Positions 56,757 to 64,000 of a DNA stretch of 64,000 nucleotides are shown here, one piece after another (position 1 is the stretch's first letter; each line of letters starts with the position of its first letter). Made by a program: the position numbers and the translations under genes. The DNA is from Citrobacter farmeri. Lineage in GTDB: Bacteria; Pseudomonadota; Gammaproteobacteria; Enterobacterales; Enterobacteriaceae. The stretch lies in contig NZ_CP077291.1 in the NCBI RefSeq assembly GCF_019048065.1, positions 496,001 through 560,000 on the forward strand, written 5' to 3'. The notes beneath the pieces were generated by a model. That model saw only the letters and a program-made list of their open reading frames with translations, was not told the DNA's origin and did no database searches.

Positions 56757-57713
56757 ATGTGGAAGCGCTTACTTTTAGTCACAGCAGTTTCGGCAGCCAT
56801 GTCGTCTATGGCCATGGCCGCCCCATTAACCGTAGGATTTTCGCAGGTCGGCTCTGAGTCCGGCTGGCGCGCCGCAGAGACCAACGTGGCGAAAAGCGAG
56901 GCCGAGAAGCGCGGCATTACGCTGAAAATCGCTGACGGTCAGCAAAAGCAGGAAAACCAGATTAAAGCCGTGCGTTCATTTGTCGCTCAGGGCGTTGACG
57001 CCATCTTCATTGCGCCGGTAGTGGCGACAGGATGGGAGCCGGTGCTGAAAGAAGCGAAAGATGCCGAGATCCCGGTCTTTTTGCTCGATCGTTCCATCGA
57101 TGTAAAAGACAAATCTCTCTATATGACTACCGTTACCGCCAACAACGTGCTTGAAGGTCAACTGATCGGTGACTGGCTGATCAAAGAGGTTAACGGTAAG
57201 CCGTGTAATGTGGTTGAGCTGCAGGGCACCGTCGGTGCCAGTGTGGCCATCGATCGTAAGAAAGGGTTTGCCGAAGCCATCGCCAAAGCGCCAAACATCA
57301 AAATTATCCGTTCCCAGTCCGGTGACTTCACCCGCAGTAAAGGTAAAGAGGTCATGGAAAGCTTTATCAAAGCGGAGAACAACGGCAAGAACATCTGCAT
57401 GGTTTACGCCCATAACGATGACATGGTGATCGGGGCTATCCAGGCGATCAAAGAAGCGGGGCTGAAACCGGGCAAAGATATTTTGACCGGCTCTATCGAC
57501 GGCGTACCGGACATCTATAAGGCGATGATTGACGGTGAAGCAAACGCCAGCGTTGAACTGACGCCGAACATGGCAGGCCCTGCCTTCGACGCACTCGAGA
57601 AGTTCAAGAAAGATGGCACCATGCCTGAGAAGGTCACTATCACCAAATCGACGCTGTACCTGCCGGATACCGCGAAAGAAGAGTTAGAGAAGAAGAAAAA
57701 CATGGGTTATTGA
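56757..57713 (+). CDS. ytfQ: Galactofuranose ABC transporter, periplasmic binding protein YtfQ
   Basis: A 318-residue periplasmic sugar-binding protein with a signal peptide (MWKRLLLVTAVSAAMSSMAMA-A). In E. coli it binds galactofuranose and feeds YtfR-YtfT-YjfF. The ribose/galactose-binding fold is seen in SQVGSESGWRAAETNVAKSE and DILTGSIDGVPDIYKAMIDGE. A BIME after the gene probably keeps its message more abundant than that of the membrane genes. Confidence 0.95.
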   Translation: MWKRLLLVTAVSAAMSSMAMAAPLTVGFSQVGSESGWRAAETNVAKSEAEKRGITLKIADGQQKQENQIKAVRSFVAQGVDAIFIAPVVATGWEPVLKEAKDAEIPVFLLDRSIDVKDKSLYMTTVTANNVLEGQLIGDWLIKEVNGKPCNVVELQGTVGASVAIDRKKGFAEAIAKAPNIKIIRSQSGDFTRSKGKEVMESFIKAENNGKNICMVYAHNDDMVIGAIQAIKEAGLKPGKDILTGSIDGVPDIYKAMIDGEANASVELTPNMAGPAFDALEKFKKDGTMPEKVTITKSTLYLPDTAKEELEKKKNMGY

Positions 57714-57730
57714 TGGGTTGTAGGTACCCG

Positions 57731-57802
57731 TAGGCCGGATAAGGTGTTTACACCGCCATCCGGCATGACATTGCCTGATGGCGCTTCGCTTATCAGGCCT
57801 AC
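57731..57802. repeat. BIME between ytfQ and ytfR
   Basis: GGCCGGATAAGGTG...CACCGCCATCCGGC is followed by TGCCTGATGGCGC...GCTTATCAGGCC in opposite orientation, inside the operon. Confidence 0.88.
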
Positions 57803-57829
57803 GGTCACGCTTTGTACCGGAGGAAAATC

Positions 57830-59332
57830 ATGACGACTGAACAACACCAGGAGATCCTCCGTACAGAGGGATTAAGTAAATTCTTTCCTGGCGTCAAGGC
57901 GCTGGATAACGTCGATTTCAGCCTGCGCCGCGGGGAGATCATGGCGTTGCTCGGCGAGAACGGAGCCGGAAAATCCACGCTCATTAAAGCGCTGACCGGC
58001 GTCTATCATGCCGATCGCGGTACCATCTGGCTGGAAGGCAGTGCCATCTCCCCCAGAAATACTGCACATGCTCAACAACTGGGCATTGGCACGGTGTATC
58101 AGGAAGTGAACCTGCTGCCGAATATGTCGGTGGCGGATAATCTGTTTATTGGTCGTGAACCGCGTCGTTTTGGCCTGCTGCGGCGTAAAGAGATGGAAAC
58201 GCGCGCCACGGAGTTGATGGCCTCTTACGGCTTTTCCCTCGACGTCCGCGAACCGCTGAACCGCTATTCGGTGGCGATGCAGCAGATCGTGGCTATCTGC
58301 CGGGCGATCGATCTTTCCGCTAAAGTCTTGATCCTCGATGAGCCTACCGCCAGCCTTGATACGCAAGAGGTTGAGATGCTGTTCGGCCTGATGCGTCATC
58401 TGCGCGATCGCGGCGTGAGTCTGATTTTTGTTACCCATTTTCTTGATCAGGTCTATCAGGTCAGCGATCGGATCACCGTCCTGCGTAACGGCAGTTTTGT
58501 CGGCTGCCGTGAAACCCACGAACTGCCGCAGATTGAACTGGTGAAAATGATGCTGGGGCGCGAGCTGGACACTCATGCGTTACAGCGCGCGGGACGTACC
58601 TTACTGAGCGACAAACCGGTTGCGGCGTTCAAAAATTTCGGCAGGAAGGGAACGATCGCCCCGTTCAATCTCGACGTTCGTCCCGGTGAGATCGTCGGTC
58701 TGGCTGGTCTGCTCGGATCCGGACGCACCGAAACGGCTGAAGTGATCTTCGGCATCAAGCCGGCGGACAGCGGCAGCGCGCAGATCAAAGGCAAAACGCA
58801 AACGCTGCGTTCCCCTCACCAGGCGTCATGCCTTGGGATCGGTTTTTGCCCGGAGGACAGGAAAACGGACGGCATTATTGCCGCCGCTTCGGTGCGGGAA
58901 AACATTATCCTGGCGCTACAAGCCCAGCGCGGCTGGCTGCGTCCGATTGCGCGCAAAGAACAGAATGATATTGCCGAGCGGTTTATCCGCCAGCTTGGCA
59001 TTCGCACCCCCAGCGCTGAACAGCCGATCGAATTTCTCTCCGGCGGCAACCAGCAAAAAGTGCTGCTGTCGCGCTGGCTGCTGACTAAGCCACAGTTTCT
59101 GATCCTCGATGAACCGACGCGAGGGATCGACGTGGGGGCGCATGCCGAGATCATCCGCCTGATCGAAACCCTGTGCGCTGATGGTCTGGCGTTGCTGGTG
59201 ATCTCCTCGGAGCTGGAGGAACTGGTGGGATATGCCGATCGGGTGATCATCATGCGTGACCGCAAACAGGTGGCGGAGATCCCGCTGGCTGAACTGTCCG
59301 TTCCGGCGATCATGAACGCCATCGCGGCGTAA
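57830..59332 (+). CDS. ytfR: Galactofuranose ABC transporter ATPase YtfR
   Basis: A 500-residue ATPase with two fused ABC domains, as in RbsA and MglA. The first has Walker A GENGAGKST and Walker B VLILDEPTASLD; its signature region is degenerate (NRYSVAMQQ). The second has a degenerate Walker A (GLLGSGRTE) but a full LSGGNQQK signature and LILDEPTRGID, normal for this family. The start at 57830 follows CCGGAGGAAAAT; an upstream in-frame ATG at 57812 overlaps the ribosome-binding site. Confidence 0.95.
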   Translation: MTTEQHQEILRTEGLSKFFPGVKALDNVDFSLRRGEIMALLGENGAGKSTLIKALTGVYHADRGTIWLEGSAISPRNTAHAQQLGIGTVYQEVNLLPNMSVADNLFIGREPRRFGLLRRKEMETRATELMASYGFSLDVREPLNRYSVAMQQIVAICRAIDLSAKVLILDEPTASLDTQEVEMLFGLMRHLRDRGVSLIFVTHFLDQVYQVSDRITVLRNGSFVGCRETHELPQIELVKMMLGRELDTHALQRAGRTLLSDKPVAAFKNFGRKGTIAPFNLDVRPGEIVGLAGLLGSGRTETAEVIFGIKPADSGSAQIKGKTQTLRSPHQASCLGIGFCPEDRKTDGIIAAASVRENIILALQAQRGWLRPIARKEQNDIAERFIRQLGIRTPSAEQPIEFLSGGNQQKVLLSRWLLTKPQFLILDEPTRGIDVGAHAEIIRLIETLCADGLALLVISSELEELVGYADRVIIMRDRKQVAEIPLAELSVPAIMNAIAA

Positions 59333-59342
59333 GGAGACTCTT

Positions 59343-60368
59343 GTGATGCCTCAATCTCTCCCGCAAACCACGCCGCCGAAGCGACGCTTTCGCTGGCCGA
59401 CCGGCATGCCGCAACTGATTGCGCTGTTGCTGGTGCTGCTGGTGGACAGCCTCGTCGCTCCCCATTTTTACCAGATTGTGTTGCAGGACGGGCGTCTGTT
59501 CGGCAGCCCGATTGATATCCTGAATCGCGCCGCCCCCGTCGCATTGCTGGCGATAGGGATGACGCTGGTGATTGCCACAGGCGGCATTGACCTTTCCGTT
59601 GGCGCGGTGATGGCGATTGCCGGGGCCACGACTGCCGCGATGACCGTCGCGGGTCATAGCCTGCCGGTGGTACTGCTTGCTGCGTTGGGGACCGGCGTTC
59701 TGGCTGGCCTGTGGAACGGCGTTCTGGTGGCGATCCTCAAAATTCAGCCGTTTGTCGCCACGCTGATCCTGATGGTGGCGGGTCGCGGCGTGGCGCAACT
59801 GATCACCTCCGGACAGATTGTCACCTTCAACTCGCCCACGCTCTCCTGGTTCGGCAGCGGTTCGCTGCTGCTGTTCCCTACGCCGGTCATTATTGCGCTG
59901 ATCACGCTGGTATTCTTCTGGCTGCTGACCCGGCGAACGGCGCTCGGGATGTTTATTGAAGCGGTGGGGATTAATATCCGGGCGGCAAAAAATGCCGGGG
60001 TGAACACGCGGGTCATCGTCATGCTCACTTACGTGTTGAGTGGACTGTGCGCGGCGATTGCCGGGATTATCGTCACGGCGGATATTCGCGGCGCTGATGC
60101 CAACAACGCCGGATTGTGGCTGGAGCTGGACGCCATTCTGGCGGTGGTGATCGGCGGCGGATCCCTGATGGGAGGGCGTTTTAATCTGCTGTTGTCAGTG
60201 GTGGGCGCGCTGATCATCCAGGGGATGAACACCGGGATCCTGCTGTCCGGATTTCCGCCGGAGATGAACCAGGTGGTCAAAGCCATCGTGGTGCTGTGCG
60301 TACTCATTGTGCAGTCACAGCGCTTTATCAGTCTGCTAAAAGGAGTGCGTGGTCGTGATAAAACGTAA
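59343..60368 (+). CDS. ytfT: Galactofuranose ABC transporter permease YtfT
   Basis: A 341-residue inner-membrane permease of the ribose/galactose (BPD_transp_2) type. The signatures NRAAPVALLAIGMTLVIATGGIDLSVGAVMAIAG and IRGADANNAGLWLELDAILAVVIGGGSLMGGR are present. The start is GTG at 59343 followed by an ATG, giving MMPQ as in E. coli. The 3' end overlaps yjfF by 14 bp. Confidence 0.94.
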   Translation: MMPQSLPQTTPPKRRFRWPTGMPQLIALLLVLLVDSLVAPHFYQIVLQDGRLFGSPIDILNRAAPVALLAIGMTLVIATGGIDLSVGAVMAIAGATTAAMTVAGHSLPVVLLAALGTGVLAGLWNGVLVAILKIQPFVATLILMVAGRGVAQLITSGQIVTFNSPTLSWFGSGSLLLFPTPVIIALITLVFFWLLTRRTALGMFIEAVGINIRAAKNAGVNTRVIVMLTYVLSGLCAAIAGIIVTADIRGADANNAGLWLELDAILAVVIGGGSLMGGRFNLLLSVVGALIIQGMNTGILLSGFPPEMNQVVKAIVVLCVLIVQSQRFISLLKGVRGRDKT

Positions 60369-61356
60369 TTTACCGTTAATGATCACCCTCGGGGTTTTCG
60401 TGCTGGGTTATCTCTACTGCCTGACCCAGTTCCCCGGCTTTGCTTCCACGCGTGTTATCTGCAACATTCTGACCGATAACGCCTTTCTGGGGATTATTGC
60501 CGTGGGGATGACCTTCGTGATCCTCTCCGGCGGGATCGATCTCTCCGTCGGGTCGGTAATCGCCTTTACCGGCGTATTCCTGGCGAAGGCGATCGGTTAC
60601 TGGGGGATCTCGCCGCTGTTGGCGTTTCCGCTGGTACTGGCGATGGGGTGTGCGTTTGGCGCTTTCATGGGGTTGCTGATCGATGCGCTAAAAATCCCGG
60701 CCTTTATCATCACGCTTGCCGGTATGTTCTTTCTGCGCGGGGTCAGTTATCTGGTGTCAGAAGAGTCGATCCCGATTAACCATCCGATTTACGATACGCT
60801 TTCCAGTCTGGCGTGGAAAATCCCCGGTGGCGGTCGCCTGAGCGCGATGGGACTGCTGATGCTGGCGGTGGTGGTTATGGGGATTTTCCTCGCGCATCGC
60901 ACCCGGTTTGGCAACCAGGTGTATGCCATTGGCGGGAATGCGATATCGGCGAACCTGATGGGGATTTCCACTCGCAGCACGACGATCCGTATCTATATGC
61001 TGTCGACCGGGCTGGCGACGCTGGCCGGGATTGTCTTTTCGATCTACACCCAGGCCGGCTACGCGCTGGCGGGGGTCGGCGTGGAGCTGGACGCCATCGC
61101 TTCGGTGGTGATCGGTGGTACGTTGCTGAGCGGTGGGGTTGGTACGGTTCTTGGAACGCTGTTTGGCGTGGCGATTCAGGGGCTGATCCAGACCTACATT
61201 AACTTCGACGGTACGCTCAGTTCATGGTGGACGAAAATTGCCATTGGCGTTTTATTGTTTATTTTCATTGCATTGCAGCGCGGCCTGACGGTGCTCTGGG
61301 AAAATAGACAGAGTTCGCCGGTCACGCGTATTTCTGCAACAGAAAGCCAGCGCTGA
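60355..61356 (+). CDS. yjfF: Galactofuranose ABC transporter permease YjfF
   Basis: A 333-residue second permease of the same transporter, paralogous to YtfT, with LGIIAVGMTFVILSGGIDLSVGSVIAFTG and AGVGVELDAIASVVIGGTLLSGGVGTVLG. The start is taken at GTG 60355 (MIKRNLPL as in E. coli); GTG at 60349 is an alternative adding two residues. Last gene of ytfQRT-yjfF; a hairpin follows. Confidence 0.93.
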   Translation: MIKRNLPLMITLGVFVLGYLYCLTQFPGFASTRVICNILTDNAFLGIIAVGMTFVILSGGIDLSVGSVIAFTGVFLAKAIGYWGISPLLAFPLVLAMGCAFGAFMGLLIDALKIPAFIITLAGMFFLRGVSYLVSEESIPINHPIYDTLSSLAWKIPGGGRLSAMGLLMLAVVVMGIFLAHRTRFGNQVYAIGGNAISANLMGISTRSTTIRIYMLSTGLATLAGIVFSIYTQAGYALAGVGVELDAIASVVIGGTLLSGGVGTVLGTLFGVAIQGLIQTYINFDGTLSSWWTKIAIGVLLFIFIALQRGLTVLWENRQSSPVTRISATESQR

Positions 61357-61385
61357 CGCAGTCTGGCCGACACAGTCCAGGACAG

Positions 61386-61417
61386 AACAGGCGGTTTTTG
61401 CTACAGTGCCTGTTTTA
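61386..61417 (+). terminator. Possible terminator after yjfF
   Basis: AACAGGC and GCCTGTT pair around a 15-base loop, followed by TT. It is weak but correctly placed. In E. coli the same spot lies between yjfF and convergent fbp. Confidence 0.5.
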
Positions 61418-61434
61418 CGGCAAGTGGGTTGGAT

Positions 61435-62430
61435 ATGGCTTCATTAAAGGATGTTGCGCGCCTGGCGGGGGTGTCGATGATGACTGTCTCCCGGGTAATG
61501 AATAATGCGGAATCAGTACGCCCTGCAACGCGTGACAGCGTGTTGCAGGCTATCCAGACCCTGAATTATGTTCCCGATCTTTCCGCCCGCAAGATGCGTG
61601 CTCAGGGGCGTAAGCCGTCGACCCTTGCTGTGCTGGCACAGGATACAGCCACCACTCCTTTCTCAGTCGATATCCTGCTTGCCATTGAACAAACAGCCAG
61701 CGAGTTCGGCTGGAACAGTTTTTTAATCAACATTTTTTCTGATGATGATGCCGCCCGTGCGGCGCGCCAACTGCTTGCTCACCGGCCGGATGGCATTATC
61801 TATACCACGATGGGGCTACGGCATATCACGCTACCTGAAGTTCTGCATGGCGAAAATATCGTTCTGGCGAACTGTGTGGCGGACGATCCCGCGTTACCCA
61901 GCTATATCCCTGATGATTACGCCGCGCAGTATGAGGCAACCCGGTATTTGATCGCAGCGGGATATCGTCAGCCATTATGCTTCTGGTTACCCGAAGGCGC
62001 GCTGGCGACAGGGTATCGTCGACAGGGATTTGAACAGGCCTGGCGTGATGCCGGACGGGATCTGGCGGATGTGAAGCAATTTCACATGGCGATGGGGGAC
62101 GATCACTATACCGATCTTGCGGGTTTACTGAACGCCCGCATTCCCTCGGGTAAACCCGATTTTGATGTCCTGATTTGTGGTAACGATCGCGCCGCCTTTG
62201 TGGCTTATCAGGTTCTTCTGGCGAAAGGGATCCGCATCCCACAGGATGTTGCTGTTATGGGGTTTGATAACCTGGTGGGCGTCGGGCATCTGTTTTTGCC
62301 TCCATTGACCACAATGCAGCTTCCACACGATATTATCGGGCGGGAAGCGGCATTGCATGTGATTGAAGGACGCACCGGCGGCGGCCAGAAACGGATCCCT
62401 TGTCCGCTGCTGATCCGTTGTTCCGCCTGA
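61435..62430 (+). CDS. cscR: Sucrose operon repressor CscR (LacI family)
   Basis: A 331-residue LacI-family repressor whose sequence (MASLKDVARLAGVSMMTVSRVMNNAESVRPATRDSVLQ...) is nearly the same as remembered CscR of sucrose-using E. coli. The helix-turn-helix is at residues 4-25, the hinge near NYVPDLSARKMRAQG, and the sensing domain ends with GFDNLVGVGHLFLPPLTTMQLPHDIIGREAA. The ATG at 61435 matches the family start; TTG at 61429 would add two residues. It is convergent with cscA (7 bp between stops). Confidence 0.92.
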   Translation: MASLKDVARLAGVSMMTVSRVMNNAESVRPATRDSVLQAIQTLNYVPDLSARKMRAQGRKPSTLAVLAQDTATTPFSVDILLAIEQTASEFGWNSFLINIFSDDDAARAARQLLAHRPDGIIYTTMGLRHITLPEVLHGENIVLANCVADDPALPSYIPDDYAAQYEATRYLIAAGYRQPLCFWLPEGALATGYRRQGFEQAWRDAGRDLADVKQFHMAMGDDHYTDLAGLLNARIPSGKPDFDVLICGNDRAAFVAYQVLLAKGIRIPQDVAVMGFDNLVGVGHLFLPPLTTMQLPHDIIGREAALHVIEGRTGGGQKRIPCPLLIRCSA

Positions 62431-62437
62431 TCGTTGG

Positions 62438-63871
62438 TTACCCCAGTAGCCAGAGTCTGCCTTGCAGCAGTGTGGCTTCTCCATGAGCGGCATAGAGAGA
62501 CAGTTCTCGTTCCTCTGGCTGCGGATAGATTCGGCTGCTCATGACCGCTTCCCCATCATTAATGAATACCTCAATGGATGACTTATCGATAAAGATCCTC
62601 AGATCGAGGGGTTCATCCTGCGTAAGGGGAATACTACGGTAACCATCTATGTTTTCTTGTGGGTAATACCGCCACAAAACGAGCCGTCCGGACTGATTAT
62701 CGATATACAGTCGCATCCCAGTGCCGAGTTGTAACCCGTAATGTTCGGCATGACTTTTCTGACAATCCCAGCGTAATTGAATTTCGACCGCTTGTGCGTT
62801 TTCCTGCAAAACGCGTTTGCTGTCGATTTTGTCGGCAGGCACAGGTTGGTACAGCTGGCGTAACGACTCTGCTTCCCGCACCGGGCGCTGGATGAGTTTG
62901 CCGTTGCTCTCAGAGAGCTCCCGAGCCAGCGTCATACAACCTGCCCAACCTTCACGTTTTGATGGCATTGACGATTCCCACATATCCATCCAGCCGATGA
63001 TGATGCGCCTGCCATCTTTAGCGCAAAAGCTTTGCGGCGCATAAAAATCATGCCCGTGATCGAGTTCAGTAAAAGGGCCCGACTGGGCAAAGATCCGTCC
63101 AGGAGACCAGAACCCAGGGATGACTCCGCTCTGAAAGCGATTCCGGTTACGGTATCCTTCCGCCTTCATTCCTTGTGGTGAAAACATCAGGTAATGGTGT
63201 TCACCAGGACGGAAAAAGTCTGGACACTCCCACATGTAGCTTTCACCTGCGTGGGCATGCGCCAGTACGCGATCGAAGGTCCATTCACGCAATGATTTAC
63301 CACGATAAAGTAAGATCTGCCCGGTGTTACCAGGATCTTTTGCACCTACCACCATCCACCAGGTGTTTGCTTCTCGCCAGACTTTAGGATCGCGAAAATG
63401 CATAATTCCTTCCGGCGGGGTCAGCACCACACCCTGTTTTTCAAAATGGATCCCATCCCGACTGGTTGCCAGACACTGCACTTCACGAATGGCGTCATCA
63501 TTGCCTTCGCCTGCAAGCCAGGTATGGCCGGTGTAGATGAGCGATAACACACCGTTGTCATCGACGGCACTGCCCGAAAAACATCCATCTTTGTCATCCT
63601 CATCGCCAGGTGCCAGCGCAATAGGCTCATGACACCAGTGGATCATATCTTCACTGGTGGCATGTCCCCAGTGCATAGGCCCCCAGTGTTCGTTGAATGG
63701 GTGATGCTGATAAAACGCGTGATAGCGATCGTTAAACCAGATTAGCCCGTTGGGATCGTTCATCCACCCAGCCGGAGGCGCGAGGTGAAAATGAGGATAG
63801 AAGGTGTTACCCCGGCGCTCGCGAAGTTGTGCCAGCGCCTTATGCGCCGCATGTAAACGAGATTGCGTCAT
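62438..63871 (-). CDS. cscA: Sucrose hydrolase (invertase) CscA, GH32
   Basis: Cytoplasmic beta-fructofuranosidase that splits sucrose into glucose and fructose. The 477-residue protein has the GH32 motifs WMNDPNG (nucleophile Asp), FRDPKVW (transition-state Asp) and WECPDFF (acid/base Glu), then a C-terminal beta-sandwich. The sequence is close to remembered E. coli CscA. No signal peptide is present, so sucrose must be imported by a permease (CscB), expected to be divergent beyond the right edge. Two perfect 12-bp palindromes lie upstream. Confidence 0.94.
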   Translation of the reverse strand: MTQSRLHAAHKALAQLRERRGNTFYPHFHLAPPAGWMNDPNGLIWFNDRYHAFYQHHPFNEHWGPMHWGHATSEDMIHWCHEPIALAPGDEDDKDGCFSGSAVDDNGVLSLIYTGHTWLAGEGNDDAIREVQCLATSRDGIHFEKQGVVLTPPEGIMHFRDPKVWREANTWWMVVGAKDPGNTGQILLYRGKSLREWTFDRVLAHAHAGESYMWECPDFFRPGEHHYLMFSPQGMKAEGYRNRNRFQSGVIPGFWSPGRIFAQSGPFTELDHGHDFYAPQSFCAKDGRRIIIGWMDMWESSMPSKREGWAGCMTLARELSESNGKLIQRPVREAESLRQLYQPVPADKIDSKRVLQENAQAVEIQLRWDCQKSHAEHYGLQLGTGMRLYIDNQSGRLVLWRYYPQENIDGYRSIPLTQDEPLDLRIFIDKSSIEVFINDGEAVMSSRIYPQPEERELSLYAAHGEATLLQGRLWLLG

Positions 63872-63906
63872 CTTACATCATCCTGGTTCAGCAAATTTGT
63901 TGAATT

Positions 63907-63982
63907 GTTAACGTTAACTTTTGCAAAAATAAAGTCCTTATTTTTCCTAAATGTGATGATATTCGCAAATGTTAACGTTAAC
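63907..63982. promoter_or_regulatory. Twin CscR operators upstream of cscA
   Basis: GTTAACGTTAAC occurs twice as a perfect 12-bp palindrome, at 63907-63918 and 63971-63982. The starts are 64 bp apart, close to six helical turns. The central ACGT is typical of LacI-family operators. They probably serve divergent cscA and cscKB promoters; the latter genes are outside the window. Confidence 0.85.
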
Positions 63983-64000
63983 TATGCAGTTTTGTGATCG

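Overview
The window is a stretch of enterobacterial chromosome. Gene order and protein sequences follow the Escherichia coli region from nnr to yjfF almost gene for gene, so the source is a member of the Enterobacteriaceae close to Escherichia, Citrobacter and Salmonella. Citrobacter is my best guess, but the sequence alone does not settle the genus. REP/BIME palindromes and one ERIC-like element between genes agree with this. I saw no tRNA, rRNA, CRISPR array, transposase or integrase.

Layout: (1) 1-9745, nnr (3' end), tsaE, amiB, mutL, miaA, hfq, hflX, hflK, hflC, yjeT, all rightward: metabolite repair, tRNA modification, cell separation, mismatch repair, RNA chaperone, ribosome rescue and FtsH control. 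(2) 9849-16819, purA, nsrR, rnr, rlmB, aidB; the E. coli block yjfI-yjfC is absent between rlmB and aidB. (3) 16857-25011, small stress proteins (yjfN, bsmA, yjfY), the esterase yjfP and the L-ascorbate regulon ulaR, ulaG, ulaABCDE. ulaF is missing; a short scar resembling its 3' end remains and UlaE carries an abnormal tail. (4) 25312-36184, a TSUP permease, the rpsF-priB-rpsR-rplI ribosomal operon, an EamA transporter, ytfB, fklB, cycA, ytfE, ytfF with an AraC-type regulator, and qorB/ytfH. (5) 36223-41591, cpdB, cysQ, ytfJ, ytfK, ytfL.

(6) 41736-49049 is the main accessory block, inserted between ytfL and msrA. It is a leftward operon of four different Gfo/Idh/MocA oxidoreductases followed by a GPH-family sugar permease, with a divergent LacI-family regulator. 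It looks like an uptake and redox-processing system for an unknown sugar, glycoside or cyclitol, and it has no kinase, hydrolase or isomerase of its own. (7) 49052-61356 returns to the backbone: msrA, tamA-tamB-ytfP, ppa and the galactofuranose ABC transporter ytfQRT-yjfF. (8) 61435-64000 holds cscR and cscA of a chromosomal sucrose system where E. coli K-12 has fbp; twin perfect cscR-type operators lie at the right edge.

Regulatory links inside the window include NsrR (gene at 11368) with a near-perfect operator in front of ytfE, YtfH with a palindromic operator in front of qorB, and the divergent LacI-family regulator with a palindrome in its own intergenic region. Comparisons with E. coli K-12 are from memory of that genome, not from an alignment.
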